A stretch of 23,651 bases of DNA, taken from assembly GCA_946482345.1 (NCBI GenBank), contig CAMLRJ010000007.1, positions 1 to 23,651 on the forward strand, in the 5' to 3' direction. The DNA is from an uncultured Cellvibrio sp. (GTDB lineage Bacteria; Pseudomonadota; Gammaproteobacteria; Pseudomonadales; Cellvibrionaceae). This document shows positions 1-8,047 of this stretch, one piece after another; position 1 is the stretch's first letter; the number at the start of each line of letters is the position of its first letter. Below the pieces are notes generated by a model that was not told where the DNA came from, did not search any database, and was given only the letters and a program-made list of their open reading frames with translations. The position numbers and the translations under genes are program-made.

Positions 1-272
1 GAATTCCTGTCGGAGAAAATCATTTGCTGCATTTCACTCCTTTGGTTTATCTCGGAAAAATTTCTTTCAGTGTTTATCTAAGTCACTGGTTGCTGTTGGA
101 TCTTTTGCGTATGTCAGCACTTTATTTAACTGGCAAGCCCTTGGCGGATTCGTTAAATCTAGGGCAAGAAATTCTGGTGATTACATTATCGACAGTGTTT
201 GTTTTGATTGTATCGTCCTGGCTCTACCATAAAGTAGAAACGCCCTGGCGCAAGCGCATAATGGGTAAATAA
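1..272 (+). CDS. Acyltransferase-3 (OafA/YrhL-like) membrane protein, C-terminal fragment
   Basis: The reading frame is open from the left edge (codons start at base 3), so this is the 3' end of a longer gene. A TTG at 24 lies in this frame but need not be a start. About 90 residues remain. They show the typical end of acyltransferase-3 proteins: a segment with LGKISFSVYLSHW, the conserved serine/tyrosine/histidine stretch of the family's last helices, then a second hydrophobic helix, then a basic tail containing WLYHKVETPWRK. Family members O-acylate (often O-acetylate) sugars of surface polysaccharides at the inner membrane. The substrate cannot be told from this piece. The stop lies 3 bases before rlmA, so the two genes are probably cotranscribed. 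The family call is fairly safe; the specific role is unknown. Confidence 0.75.
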   Translation, partial: IPVGENHLLHFTPLVYLGKISFSVYLSHWLLLDLLRMSALYLTGKPLADSLNLGQEILVITLSTVFVLIVSSWLYHKVETPWRKRIMGK

Positions 273-275
273 TAG

Positions 276-1109
276 ATGCGATTCTTGCGTTGCCCAATTT
301 GTCAATCTGCTTTTCAAGAAAACCCTCAGGCTTTGGTTTGTAGTAATCGACATCAATTTGACCGATCAAAAGAAGGCTATTTTCATTTACTACCCGTGCA
401 ACATAAAAATTCCCTGACACCGGGTGATGCCAAAGAGCAATTGAAAGCCAGACGAGAATTTCTTCAGGCAGCATTTTTTGATCCATTAAAATCAAAAATA
501 TTATCTTTAATTGATCCATCCACAAAAACTTTATTGGATCTCGGTTGCGGTGAAGGTTACTTCTCTCGCGGGATCGCCACACATTTACCTGCAACAGAAA
601 TCTATGCGGTAGACATTGCCAAAGCAGGAATTGCTATGTCTGCAAAATCAGCAAAAGAATCTCCCAATATTACACATGTCGTTGCTTCCAATTTTGATCT
701 GCCATTACAAGATCAATCTATGGATACAATTCTTCGCATACTGGCGCCGAGCAAAGATGCTGAATTACAACGAGTATTAAAGCCTGATGGGAAGTTGCTA
801 GTTGTTATTCCCGGTGAACAACATTTGATTGGACTGCGTAAAAAAATCTATTCTGAGATTCGTCCGTTGCAGCCGCTACCTGAAATGAATGGTTTTGTTT
901 TAAAAGAAACAACAAATGTTCGGTTTGGACTTGAGATTAATAACCCTAACCAGATGCAATCTTTATTGGAGATGACGCCGTTCGCATGGAAAATAGATCG
1001 GCAGAAAAAGGATTTAATTTTGTCCAGCCAATTAAATGATTCTGCAGAATTTTTGATTGGGAATTATTCTAAAAATCACAAGATCTCTGGCGAGATCACC
1101 CCCTCCTAA
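276..1109 (+). CDS. rlmA: 23S rRNA (guanine-N1)-methyltransferase RlmA
   Basis: This enzyme uses S-adenosylmethionine to methylate N1 of G745 in hairpin 35 of 23S rRNA. The 277-residue product matches the E. coli RlmA layout. A zinc finger is made by C6, C9, C22 and H26, followed by the diagnostic HQFDRSKEGYFHLLPVQHK-type stretch with GDAKEQLKARREFL. A Rossmann SAM-binding motif LLDLGCGEGYFSRG lies near residue 86, and a later acidic position (near residue 113, AVDIAK) would hold the ribose. The ATG at 276 follows the upstream stop by 3 bases, which suggests translational coupling. Oddity: the last few codons (ITPS) and the TAA stop lie inside a palindromic repeat unit beginning at 1097, so the C-terminus seems to have been remodelled by repeat insertion. 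It is a housekeeping gene and not functionally part of the EPS locus. Confidence 0.93.
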   Translation: MRFLRCPICQSAFQENPQALVCSNRHQFDRSKEGYFHLLPVQHKNSLTPGDAKEQLKARREFLQAAFFDPLKSKILSLIDPSTKTLLDLGCGEGYFSRGIATHLPATEIYAVDIAKAGIAMSAKSAKESPNITHVVASNFDLPLQDQSMDTILRILAPSKDAELQRVLKPDGKLLVVIPGEQHLIGLRKKIYSEIRPLQPLPEMNGFVLKETTNVRFGLEINNPNQMQSLLEMTPFAWKIDRQKKDLILSSQLNDSAEFLIGNYSKNHKISGEITPS

Positions 1110-1209
1110 CCTCCCCCTTGGCAAGGGGGAGGGACCTTACTCCCTGCTTATGTTGATCGAAGTACAATCTGTTCCCTCCCCTTGCCAAGGGGAGGGCTAG
1201 GGTGGGGTG
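1097..1209. repeat. Inverted pair of palindromic repeat units (REPIN-like element)
   Basis: Two 39-nt units, 1097-1135 and 1171-1209, are near-perfect reverse complements, separated by a 35-nt spacer. Each unit also holds its own palindrome: 11-bp arms at 1110-1120/1122-1132 with one central base, and 11-bp arms at 1174-1184/1186-1196 with one central base. The core reads CCTCCCCTTGnCAAGGGGAGG, flanked by a CACCCC-type outer end. The element can therefore fold either as two hairpins or as one long hairpin. It sits between convergent genes (rlmA and the minus-strand deacetylase) and starts inside the last codons of rlmA. No run of T follows the stems, so it is not a classic intrinsic terminator, though such elements can stabilise 3' ends or attenuate read-through. 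Structure is read directly from the sequence; membership in a genome-wide family is inferred. Confidence 0.85.
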
Positions 1210-1217
1210 AAAGGCCT

Positions 1218-2141
1218 TTAAATCTTCCCTAAATCATCAATATGAATCGTTTTTTGAATCTCAACGCTGCCTAAACTTTCGCTAATGGTTCCGAATTTAA
1301 AATCGGAAAGCATTCGTTCAAGACGCGGTAAGCAGCGATGCAAATTGGTGTAGTGGCGGAAATTACTGAACCAGCTGGCGTTGGGGACGCGGGGTTGGTC
1401 GGGATCGATTTCCCAGGGGTGCAAATAAAAAATTTGCGGTTTGGTTTGGTTCAAACTGGCGAGTTCAAATAACCAGCGTGATAAAAAGTAAGGGTATTGG
1501 CGAAAGTATCCTCCGCCTGCGGCGGGTACCGACTGGCCCAACACTTTTGCAGTGGTGAGTGGAAATTCTGTAAGAACTTTTCCTGCATGAGTGCCGATTT
1601 TGTAAGGCTCCTCCGGGCTGCCGGGAATACCGTAGTTGTCGTGACGCGTTGGAAAGATACTGGAATCCCATGTGAATCCCAATTCAGCCAATATATCGAG
1701 AGCCCAAAGAGAATTGCGTGTGATGGAATAACTGGCAGCACGATAACCGGTGATGGGTTGTTGAATTAAATCTTCCAATATTTGTTTGGATTTTACAGTT
1801 TCTTCACGAAAAACTTTTGGATCCTGTTTGTAAATTAATTGATGGCTGTAGCCGTGTGATGCAATTTCATGTCCTTGCTGGTGAATGCGTTTGATTAAAT
1901 CCGGATAACGTTCGGCAACCCAGCCCAAAATAAAAAACGTAATTTTAATTTTGTTGCGATCAAATAGTGCCAGTAACGTATTGGTGTTTTGCTCAACACG
2001 ACAAGGCCATTTTTCCCAGGTGGATGGGTCAATCACTTTGTTGAATGCGGCAACGTGGAAGTAATCTTCCACGTCTATGGTCATGGCATGAGTGATTTTT
2101 TTGGTTGCCAGTAAAGTTTTTTGTGATTGAGCATTTGGCAT
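1218..2141 (-). CDS. Polysaccharide deacetylase, DUF3473/XrtA-associated type
   Basis: A 307-residue carbohydrate esterase 4 (NodB-fold) enzyme, predicted to remove N- or O-acetyl groups from a polysaccharide using a divalent metal. Motif 1 is the variant TIDVEDYFH (D23, E25, D26), and motif 2 is SHGYSH with H96 and H100 as metal ligands. GYRAASYSIT and a late FYLHPWEID stretch are typical of the subfamily found with exosortase-A EPS clusters (DUF3473 C-terminus). No signal peptide is evident, which is usual for this subfamily. The start chosen is the ATG at 2141. The internal ATG at codon 20 would leave almost nothing ahead of motif 1. The gene follows the dehydrogenase by 18 bases on the same strand, so they form an operon, and it ends against the palindromic repeat. 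The family call is strong; the actual substrate polymer is inferred from context. Confidence 0.9.
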   Translation of the reverse strand: MPNAQSQKTLLATKKITHAMTIDVEDYFHVAAFNKVIDPSTWEKWPCRVEQNTNTLLALFDRNKIKITFFILGWVAERYPDLIKRIHQQGHEIASHGYSHQLIYKQDPKVFREETVKSKQILEDLIQQPITGYRAASYSITRNSLWALDILAELGFTWDSSIFPTRHDNYGIPGSPEEPYKIGTHAGKVLTEFPLTTAKVLGQSVPAAGGGYFRQYPYFLSRWLFELASLNQTKPQIFYLHPWEIDPDQPRVPNASWFSNFRHYTNLHRCLPRLERMLSDFKFGTISESLGSVEIQKTIHIDDLGKI

Positions 2142-2159
2142 CTTGAGTTGCTCGCTGGG

Positions 2160-3434
2160 TTATAGTCGTGCGTCTACGTCCGCTTTTGGCAGCACATGTT
2201 TTACATCGAACAGCACATGGGTTTGTTTACCTAACGCGCGAATACCCTGTGCTCCCATTTCTTTGAATTGATTATGTGCAACACAAATGATGATGGCATC
2301 GTAGGTGTTTTTTTCAGGCGATTTAATCAAATCCAATCCATATTCATGATGGGCCTCAGCTGGATCTGCCCAAGGGTCATAAATATCCACCAAGGTGTTA
2401 TAGGTTTTCATTTCTTCGATAATATCGATCACACCGGTGTTGCGCAGGTCGGGGCAGTTTTCTTTAAAGGTTAATCCCATAATTAATATTCGTGCATCCA
2501 CCACTTGTGATTTGCGCTTCGTCATCATCTTCACCACTGAGTCTGCAACAAAAGCACCCATGGCATTGTTAACGCGGCGACCGGAAAGAATGACTTCAGG
2601 GTAATAACCTACTTGTTGCGCTTTATGTGTCAGGTAGTAGGGGTCAACACTGATGCAGTGGCCGCCCACCAAGCCCGGACGAAACGGTAGGAAGTTCCAT
2701 TTGGTTCCGGCGGCTTCCAGCACTTCCAGTGTGTCAATTCCGATGCGATGAAAAATCAGGGCCAGTTCATTGACCAGCGCAATATTCAAATCGCGTTGGG
2801 TATTTTCAATCACTTTGGCGGCTTCGGCCACTTTAATGCTGCTCGCTTTATGGGTTCCGACCACCACAATTTTGCGATACAACTCATCAACATAGGTGGC
2901 GACCTCCGGTGTTGATCCTGAGGTAATTTTAATGATGTTATGCACCCGCCGTTGTTTATCGCCCGGGTTAATTCTTTCAGGGCTGTAACCAGCAAAAAAA
3001 TCCTGATTGAATTTTAGGCCCGAAACTTGCTCTATGATCGGGATGCAGACTTCCTCGGTGCAACCTGGATAAACCGTCGATTCATAAATGACAATGGAGT
3101 TCTTTTTGATGACGCGGCCCAAAAGTGCAGAGGCTTTTTCGAGCGGGCTTAAATCAGGTTGATGGCTGTTATTGATGGGGGTGGGAACTGTGACTATGTA
3201 GATGTCGCAGGCCTTGATGTCAGCTTCCTGTGTGGAAAACGTCAGGGATTTTGGTTCTTTAAGTTCTTCTGAAGAAAGTTCAAGCGTAGCGTCTATACCC
3301 TGTCGAAGAGCATCAACCCGTTGCAAGTTAATATCAAAACCAATGGTGTCGATTTTTTTTCCAAACTCGACGGCCAATGGCAGGCCAACATAACCAAGGC
3401 CGATAATGCATAATCTGGGATTTGTAGGGAACAT
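2160..3434 (-). CDS. tviB: UDP-N-acetylhexosamine 6-dehydrogenase (TviB/WbpO family)
   Basis: Predicted NAD-dependent oxidation of UDP-GlcNAc or UDP-GalNAc to the corresponding uronic acid, supplying an acidic precursor for the EPS. The 424-residue protein has an N-terminal Rossmann GLGYVG at 12-17, the conserved VTVPTPIN and [12 protein letters not shown] segments, [30 protein letters not shown], and the catalytic loop GLVGGHC with Cys260. It then has a C-terminal UDP-binding domain with [15 protein letters not shown]. Overall it resembles Salmonella TviB (Vi antigen) more than a UDP-glucose dehydrogenase, so an N-acetylated sugar is likely, though UDP-GlcNAc and UDP-GalNAc cannot be separated by eye. 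An AGGAA ribosome-binding site precedes the ATG (plus-strand bases 3440-3444). It is transcribed divergently from the assembly operon and is the first gene of a two-gene operon. Confidence 0.92.
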   Translation of the reverse strand: MFPTNPRLCIIGLGYVGLPLAVEFGKKIDTIGFDINLQRVDALRQGIDATLELSSEELKEPKSLTFSTQEADIKACDIYIVTVPTPINNSHQPDLSPLEKASALLGRVIKKNSIVIYESTVYPGCTEEVCIPIIEQVSGLKFNQDFFAGYSPERINPGDKQRRVHNIIKITSGSTPEVATYVDELYRKIVVVGTHKASSIKVAEAAKVIENTQRDLNIALVNELALIFHRIGIDTLEVLEAAGTKWNFLPFRPGLVGGHCISVDPYYLTHKAQQVGYYPEVILSGRRVNNAMGAFVADSVVKMMTKRKSQVVDARILIMGLTFKENCPDLRNTGVIDIIEEMKTYNTLVDIYDPWADPAEAHHEYGLDLIKSPEKNTYDAIIICVAHNQFKEMGAQGIRALGKQTHVLFDVKHVLPKADVDARL

Positions 3435-3622
3435 AAAGAATTCCTGTTAGTGAGCGTTTCCAAAGTTGGCAAAGGTACCACAAGTTAATGATGAATTTCG
3501 ACTTTACATCTGTTTGTTTTATCGCGGGTATTTGTTGCGAAACCGGTTATAATCGCCCGGCCTTGGTACAAGGAAATTTGTCTTTTTGTCAGAACATCAT
3601 TGTTAATCCTTAGGAGTCGGGT
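3435..3622. promoter_or_regulatory. Divergent intergenic control region, with plus-strand -10 box at 3548-3553
   Basis: This 188-base gap separates two divergent operons and must hold both promoters. On the plus strand a consensus TATAAT lies at 3548-3553, about 70 bases before the TTG start at 3623. It is followed by a GC-rich stretch (CGCCCGG) and flanked by CCGG on both sides. I cannot find a convincing -35 hexamer at 16-18 bases, so an activator may be needed. I could not assign the minus-strand promoter. The AGGAG at 3612-3616, 6 bases before the TTG, is the ribosome-binding site that fixes the non-ATG start of the sugar transferase. No JUMPstart/ops element was seen. Confidence 0.5.
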
Positions 3623-5032
3623 TTGTCTTATATTCGCGTTAATAAACACTACGTGCATCTTCCTTATTTGTACCTGGCAATTGCAGAAGCAATCAGTTTG
3701 GTTATCTCCCTTAGGCTGGCATTTGCAATAGTCGAGCACCTGAATCCTACAGCAGAATTTTCCGATATTCTTGCACCCGTTTCTTACTTTATTTTTGTCG
3801 CGGTCTTGACCTTTAGCAGTTTGGCCATGGGAGTTTACTCATCGCTGGTGCGTGAGGGTTTGGTCAATATGTTGCTGCGTACCCTGGTTAGTTTTTTTCT
3901 GCTTTCCAGTGCGGCATTATTTTTGATTGATTTAATTACGCTGGAAGCATTTTTTGGTCAGACATTAATTTTTTGGGCCATATTAAGTGCAACCTTAATC
4001 ATTTCAATCGTGCGTTTTATATTTATCCGGGTGGTAGATGCCAAACAGGTTAGGCGACGGGTTATTTTTTATGGTGCAGGAACAAAAGCAAAAAAACTTT
4101 TGGAAGAGCTTATGCCGAATTCAGGCAGTCTGGCGATTGATATTTATGCTTGTGTGCCCAGTGCCCAGGAAACCGTGCAGGTAACAGAAGTTCCTGTTAT
4201 TCCCGAGCCTGAGGATTGGGTGAAGCTGGTCAAGGAAAATCAAATCTCGGAAATTGTAATTACTCCGGATGAGCGTCGTCGTTTGTCAGGCGATGCATTT
4301 CCATTAAGCCAATTTCTGGATTGCAAATTAATGGGAGTGCCCTCGGTGTATGCCCAGAGTTTTTATGAGCGTGAAATGGGAATTATTGATGTGGGTTTAT
4401 TGCAGGCGGGATGGATGCTGTATTCCGATGGTTTCAATTTTTCGCGCGGTGCACTTCTGGCCAAGCGTTTGTTTGATATCCTTCTGGCCAGCTTGTTTTT
4501 ATTACTGTTATGGCCTTTTATGTTGTTGACGGCCATAGCTGTCAAACTCGAAAGCAAAGGGCCCGCTCTTTATCATCAGGTCAGAGTAGGGTTGCACGGA
4601 AAAACGTTCCGTATCTATAAATTCCGCAGCATGCGTCAGGATGCGGAAAAAAATGGCGCTGTGTGGGCGCAAAAAAATGACAATCGCATAACACGTGTAG
4701 GTGCATTTATTCGCAATACACGGTTGGACGAATTGCCACAAATCTACAATGTGTTGGTGGGGCAAATGAGTTTCGTGGGGCCGCGACCGGAGCGGCCAGA
4801 GTTTGTGAAAAACCTATGCGAGCAAATTCCCTATTACGATATGCGCCATAAAGTCAAACCGGGGTTAATGGGTTGGGCGCAATTAAAATATCCTTATGGT
4901 GCATCGGTTGAAGATGCAAAAAATAAACTGCAGTACGATCTGTATTACACCAAAAATCACAGTTTCATGATGGATGTATTAATCATGATCCAGACAGTAG
5001 AAATTATTCTTTTAGGCAAAGGCGTACATTAA
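3623..5032 (+). CDS. Initiating sugar-phosphate transferase (polyprenyl-phosphate glycosyl-1-phosphate transferase, EpsB/WbaP-like)
   Basis: This protein should start each repeat unit by moving a sugar-1-phosphate from a nucleotide sugar onto undecaprenyl phosphate at the inner membrane. It is 469 residues long. Four N-terminal membrane segments (about 13-32, 46-66, 80-102, 107-131) are followed by a CoA-binding-like cytosolic domain (about 145-260). The C-terminal bacterial sugar transferase domain starts at KRLFD (K281) with one membrane helix, then YKFRSMRQDAE, TRLDELPQIYNVL, SFVGPRPERPE (P387-E391) and VKPGLMGWAQ. The N-terminus (SYIRVNKHYVHLPYL) fits the subfamily linked to PEP-CTERM/EpsH1 EPS loci. 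The start is TTG, supported by AGGAG 6 bases upstream and by the conserved N-terminal sequence beginning there. It is the first gene of the plus-strand assembly operon; the next starts 14 bases after its stop. Confidence 0.92.
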   Translation: MSYIRVNKHYVHLPYLYLAIAEAISLVISLRLAFAIVEHLNPTAEFSDILAPVSYFIFVAVLTFSSLAMGVYSSLVREGLVNMLLRTLVSFFLLSSAALFLIDLITLEAFFGQTLIFWAILSATLIISIVRFIFIRVVDAKQVRRRVIFYGAGTKAKKLLEELMPNSGSLAIDIYACVPSAQETVQVTEVPVIPEPEDWVKLVKENQISEIVITPDERRRLSGDAFPLSQFLDCKLMGVPSVYAQSFYEREMGIIDVGLLQAGWMLYSDGFNFSRGALLAKRLFDILLASLFLLLLWPFMLLTAIAVKLESKGPALYHQVRVGLHGKTFRIYKFRSMRQDAEKNGAVWAQKNDNRITRVGAFIRNTRLDELPQIYNVLVGQMSFVGPRPERPEFVKNLCEQIPYYDMRHKVKPGLMGWAQLKYPYGASVEDAKNKLQYDLYYTKNHSFMMDVLIMIQTVEIILLGKGVH

Positions 5033-5046
5033 AAATGGAGCGAGCT

Positions 5047-5664
5047 ATGAAAATTGTTTTATCTTTATTGGCGGTGATTCTGGTATTGGCGTGCATTGGT
5101 TGCTCCGGTGCCAAAAAGGAAAAAATGCCGCCGATTGTTGAGTCGGCAGTCACTATCAGTGACTACCGGATTGGTGTTGACGATGATTTGGATGTCAATG
5201 TGTGGCGCAATCCGGAATTGAGCATGAAATTGCGTGTACGTCCTGATGGAAAAATTTCCATGCCATTGGTGGGTGATATTCCGGCGGCGGATATGACCAG
5301 TACCGAATTGGCACAAGTAATCAGTAAGCGTTTATCCAACTATGTAAAAAATCCGCAAGTGACTGTAATAGTAGCCAACCCCAGCAGTTCGGATTTTTTG
5401 CGACGTGTGCGTGTTACCGGTGCGGTTAAAAATCCGCAATCGATTGCCTATCGTGATGGTATGACAGTGTTGGATTTGATTTTGCTCGCCGGTGGATTAA
5501 ATGATTTTGCTTCAGGCAATAGAGCAACCCTGTATAGGAAAATTGATGGTGCCACCAGAGCATATCCGGTGAAACTGGATGATTTGATTAATGACGGTGA
5601 TGTTGATACCAACTACACCTTGCAGCCATCTGATATTGTCAGTGTGCCTGAAAGACGTTTTTAA
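5047..5664 (+). CDS. Short Wza-like polysaccharide export lipoprotein (OPX family)
   Basis: A periplasmic outer-membrane polysaccharide export protein of about 205 residues. The ATG at 5047 is preferred over the in-frame ATG at 5035, because GGAG (5037-5040) lies 6 bases ahead of it and a lipoprotein signal starts there. The signal holds two candidate lipid-anchor cysteines, C16 (VLAC) and C19 (CIGC); VLAC fits the lipobox better. A poly-export domain (about 30-105, including YRIGVDDDLDVNVWRNPELS and VRPDGKISMPLVGD) is followed by a single SLBB domain (about 120-165, with VTGAVKNPQSIAYRDGMTVLDLILLAGG). It is much shorter than Wza (about 380 residues). It lacks extra SLBB repeats and the C-terminal amphipathic helix that forms Wza's outer-membrane barrel. 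It probably needs a partner channel, likely the beta-barrel protein encoded three genes downstream. Confidence 0.9.
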   Translation: MKIVLSLLAVILVLACIGCSGAKKEKMPPIVESAVTISDYRIGVDDDLDVNVWRNPELSMKLRVRPDGKISMPLVGDIPAADMTSTELAQVISKRLSNYVKNPQVTVIVANPSSSDFLRRVRVTGAVKNPQSIAYRDGMTVLDLILLAGGLNDFASGNRATLYRKIDGATRAYPVKLDDLINDGDVDTNYTLQPSDIVSVPERRF

Positions 5665-5696
5665 TCGCAGTATTGAGTTAATTAACAGAGAGAGCC

Positions 5697-7214
5697 ATGG
5701 ACAAAGTCTATCTTCGAGAGCTGTTTGATGCATTTAAAGCGGAATTGATTCGATTCCGATTTTTTGTTGTTGCAGCTTTTCTTGTCATTGCATTTATCTT
5801 TTTAGCTATAGGTTTTACCTGGCCGAAAAACTACACCACCAGTGCAGTTTTGTATGCTGACGATACCAATATTATTGGGCCATTGCTGAAAGGTAATGCG
5901 GAGGTCACGCAAATTGATAGATCGGAAAAAGCCAGTGAAATCATTTATACCAAGCCCATCATGTTGTCAGTTGGCTTGCGTGCCGGATTGATTAAAGAGG
6001 ATATGACCGAAGCAGAACAGTTACGTGTAGTCGATTTTATTCGTGGCCGCATTCGCATCGAAAGAGAACGCAGTAACGATTACTTTCGGTTGTCCTTCAC
6101 TGCCAATAACCCTGATGTGTCGTTTGAGGTATTGAATGCGATAGTTGCAGAATTTATTGAGAATGCGGCGCGCAAAAAACGTGATGAAAGCATGAGTGCC
6201 TATACCTTTATCGATTCACAGGTACAAATCTATAAAAAGCGTTTGGAAACTGCAGAAGAAAAATTAAAGGAATTCAAAGCGCAAAATACTGATGGTACAG
6301 AAGAACAGGTTAATTCACGGCTGGCAAGTTTGCGTCAGGATCTGGAAACACTGAAAATAAATTTGGAAGAAACACAGGCGCGCATCAATACCATTACCCA
6401 ACAGTTGGGAACTGAAGGTCAGTATTTACAAGCCAAAGGTCAAGCGGATGAGTTGCGACAAAAACGACAAATTCTGGTGTCACAACTGGAGCAATTACAG
6501 TTGAGTTATCAGGACAGTTATCCGGATATTATTTCGTTGAAATCCCAAATTGCGGAAGTGGATCAGTCTATCCAAAAAATGCAGGAATCGGGTGCTGTGT
6601 TTGGCAGCGGTGAAAAACTTCTAAATCCGCTTTATGAAGAATTGCGTAAACAATTGTCAGAAGCCGATGTGGAAATGCGCACGCAGAAACGTCGTATGCA
6701 ATCGTTACTGAATCTCCAGTCTGAAGAGTTGGAAAGACAAGAGCGTATTGCCGCAAGGCAGGCGAAGTTATCTGAATTGACACGTGATAACGATGTGACT
6801 CGAAAAGTTTATGATGAAATGTTGCAGAAGAAAGAAGCTGCTCGTGTATCTATGACGCTGGATCAGGAAGGTCAGGGTGTTACATACAGGGTGCAGGAAT
6901 CACCATCATTTCCTTTGCGTCCTGCAGGATTGCGTTTTATTCACTTCGTATTACTGGGGCCCATTTTGGCATTCCTTGCTCCTATAGGTTTGTTAATCGC
7001 TTACATAATGGTTGATCCACATTTGCGATCTGCAAGAATTTTGCAAAAACAATTACCGGATGATGTGAGTATGATTGGCGTAATTCCTCATTACGATTCA
7101 CCCATAGTGCAACGATTATTGCGTAAGGATGCATTAATGCTTTTAGCTGTGGCCTGTTTTGGTATGACAGTTTACGTTGCTTCTGCTGCCTTTTGGCAGA
7201 TCACCAATAGTTAA
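5697..7214 (+). CDS. Polysaccharide chain-length determinant (Wzz/GumC-like, XrtA-associated type)
   Basis: An inner-membrane co-polymerase of 505 residues that should set EPS chain length and link polymerisation to export. A first membrane helix lies at about 22-44. A long periplasmic region follows, rich in heptad-like coiled coil from about 165 to 400 (for example KKRLETAEEKLKEFKAQNTD). A proline-rich SFPLRPAGLR comes just before the second helix at about 414-440, as in Wzz proteins. A third hydrophobic segment lies at about 480-501, near the end. No cytosolic kinase domain is fused; the next gene encodes a separate kinase-like protein, starting 14 bases after this stop. The ATG at 5697 has a purine-rich GAGAGAG just upstream. 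Family call is strong; the precise polymer is inferred from neighbours. Confidence 0.9.
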   Translation: MDKVYLRELFDAFKAELIRFRFFVVAAFLVIAFIFLAIGFTWPKNYTTSAVLYADDTNIIGPLLKGNAEVTQIDRSEKASEIIYTKPIMLSVGLRAGLIKEDMTEAEQLRVVDFIRGRIRIERERSNDYFRLSFTANNPDVSFEVLNAIVAEFIENAARKKRDESMSAYTFIDSQVQIYKKRLETAEEKLKEFKAQNTDGTEEQVNSRLASLRQDLETLKINLEETQARINTITQQLGTEGQYLQAKGQADELRQKRQILVSQLEQLQLSYQDSYPDIISLKSQIAEVDQSIQKMQESGAVFGSGEKLLNPLYEELRKQLSEADVEMRTQKRRMQSLLNLQSEELERQERIAARQAKLSELTRDNDVTRKVYDEMLQKKEAARVSMTLDQEGQGVTYRVQESPSFPLRPAGLRFIHFVLLGPILAFLAPIGLLIAYIMVDPHLRSARILQKQLPDDVSMIGVIPHYDSPIVQRLLRKDALMLLAVACFGMTVYVASAAFWQITNS

Positions 7215-7228
7215 CCCGGGGTCGTATC

Positions 7229-8020
7229 ATGAAAAAAGAACCCAGAGACAAAAAGAACCTGATGTCGTTGGTTGACGAATTTAATGACTTGGTTGAATCG
7301 TCAGATCAACTGGTTAAGGATGCTGTAATGGAGCACAAAAAGCACGAACAAATTAAAAATATTCCTTCGCCTGCATTGTGGTCGCATGAAGAGCTTTACG
7401 ATAAGAAAATTATTTTTGCAGGTATGCGCCAGCGCAGTTTGTTGAATGCTTTTCGTGAAGTCAGAATACGTCTGTTACAAAAAAGCAAAACCGATAATAT
7501 GGTGGTGTTAGTGACTTCGGTCGCAAGTACAGGATCTTCCAGTGCGTTTTCATTTAATCTGGCGGCCACTTTCGCGCTGGATCATTACAAGACGGCTTTG
7601 TATGTTGATTGTAATCCTTATGAGTCGGACATAGAAAAATATGTTCTGGGTGATATTCATTATGGATTAACCCAGTACCTTTCAGAAAATTCGCTACCAC
7701 TTGAAGATATTATTTATCCGTCCGGTGTCGAACGTTTGCGGATAATCCCTTCCGGCCAAGGCAGTGAATCTGCAGCGGAAATTTTTAACTCCAAAAAAAT
7801 GCAAGCATTTATCAACGAAATCAAGTCTCGTTACCCGGACAGGTTTATTGTGTTGGATGCACCCTCGGTACAGCAATCAACAGAGGCCAGAATTTTATCC
7901 AAATTTTGCGATTACACCTTGTTGGTGGTTCCATTTGGAAAAGCGGTGACTGATGAAGTGTTGGCGGCGGTTGATGCCGTTGGAAAAGAAAAATTCGCGG
8001 GATTGGTATTTGCAAGTTAG
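7229..8020 (+). CDS. BY-kinase-like (CpsD/Wzc cytosolic domain) protein with degenerate Walker A, probable pseudokinase
   Basis: 263 residues with the fold and operon position of the cytosolic tyrosine autokinase that partners a Wzz-like protein. An N-terminal charged helix region (1-60) leads to AFREVRIRLL, the usual element before the P-loop. The P-loop region reads VLVTSVASTGSSSAFSFNLAA. Aligned through TS and NLAA with the usual TSxxPGEGKT form, the nucleotide-binding lysine is replaced by Ser104, and the GEG glycines are largely lost. Walker A' is VDCNPYES (D127 kept, second aspartate now N129, the usual arginine absent), and Walker B is VLDAPSV (D210). There is no C-terminal tyrosine cluster. 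Catalysis therefore looks unlikely; a scaffolding or regulatory role on the Wzz-like partner is my inference. An alternative is an atypical ATPase that binds nucleotide in another way. Confidence 0.8.
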   Translation: MKKEPRDKKNLMSLVDEFNDLVESSDQLVKDAVMEHKKHEQIKNIPSPALWSHEELYDKKIIFAGMRQRSLLNAFREVRIRLLQKSKTDNMVVLVTSVASTGSSSAFSFNLAATFALDHYKTALYVDCNPYESDIEKYVLGDIHYGLTQYLSENSLPLEDIIYPSGVERLRIIPSGQGSESAAEIFNSKKMQAFINEIKSRYPDRFIVLDAPSVQQSTEARILSKFCDYTLLVVPFGKAVTDEVLAAVDAVGKEKFAGLVFAS

Positions 8021-8047
8021 GTTTTTTGATAAACCAGGAAAACTTTT

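Noticed and set aside
1..6. EcoRI site GAATTC exactly at the window start
   Set aside because: Several other GAATTC sites occur in the window, and a six-base site at the edge says nothing about biology.
8021..8040. Small hairpin GGTTT/AAACC between the kinase-like and barrel genes
   Set aside because: A five-pair AT-rich stem without a T-run, inside a close-packed operon; not a credible terminator.
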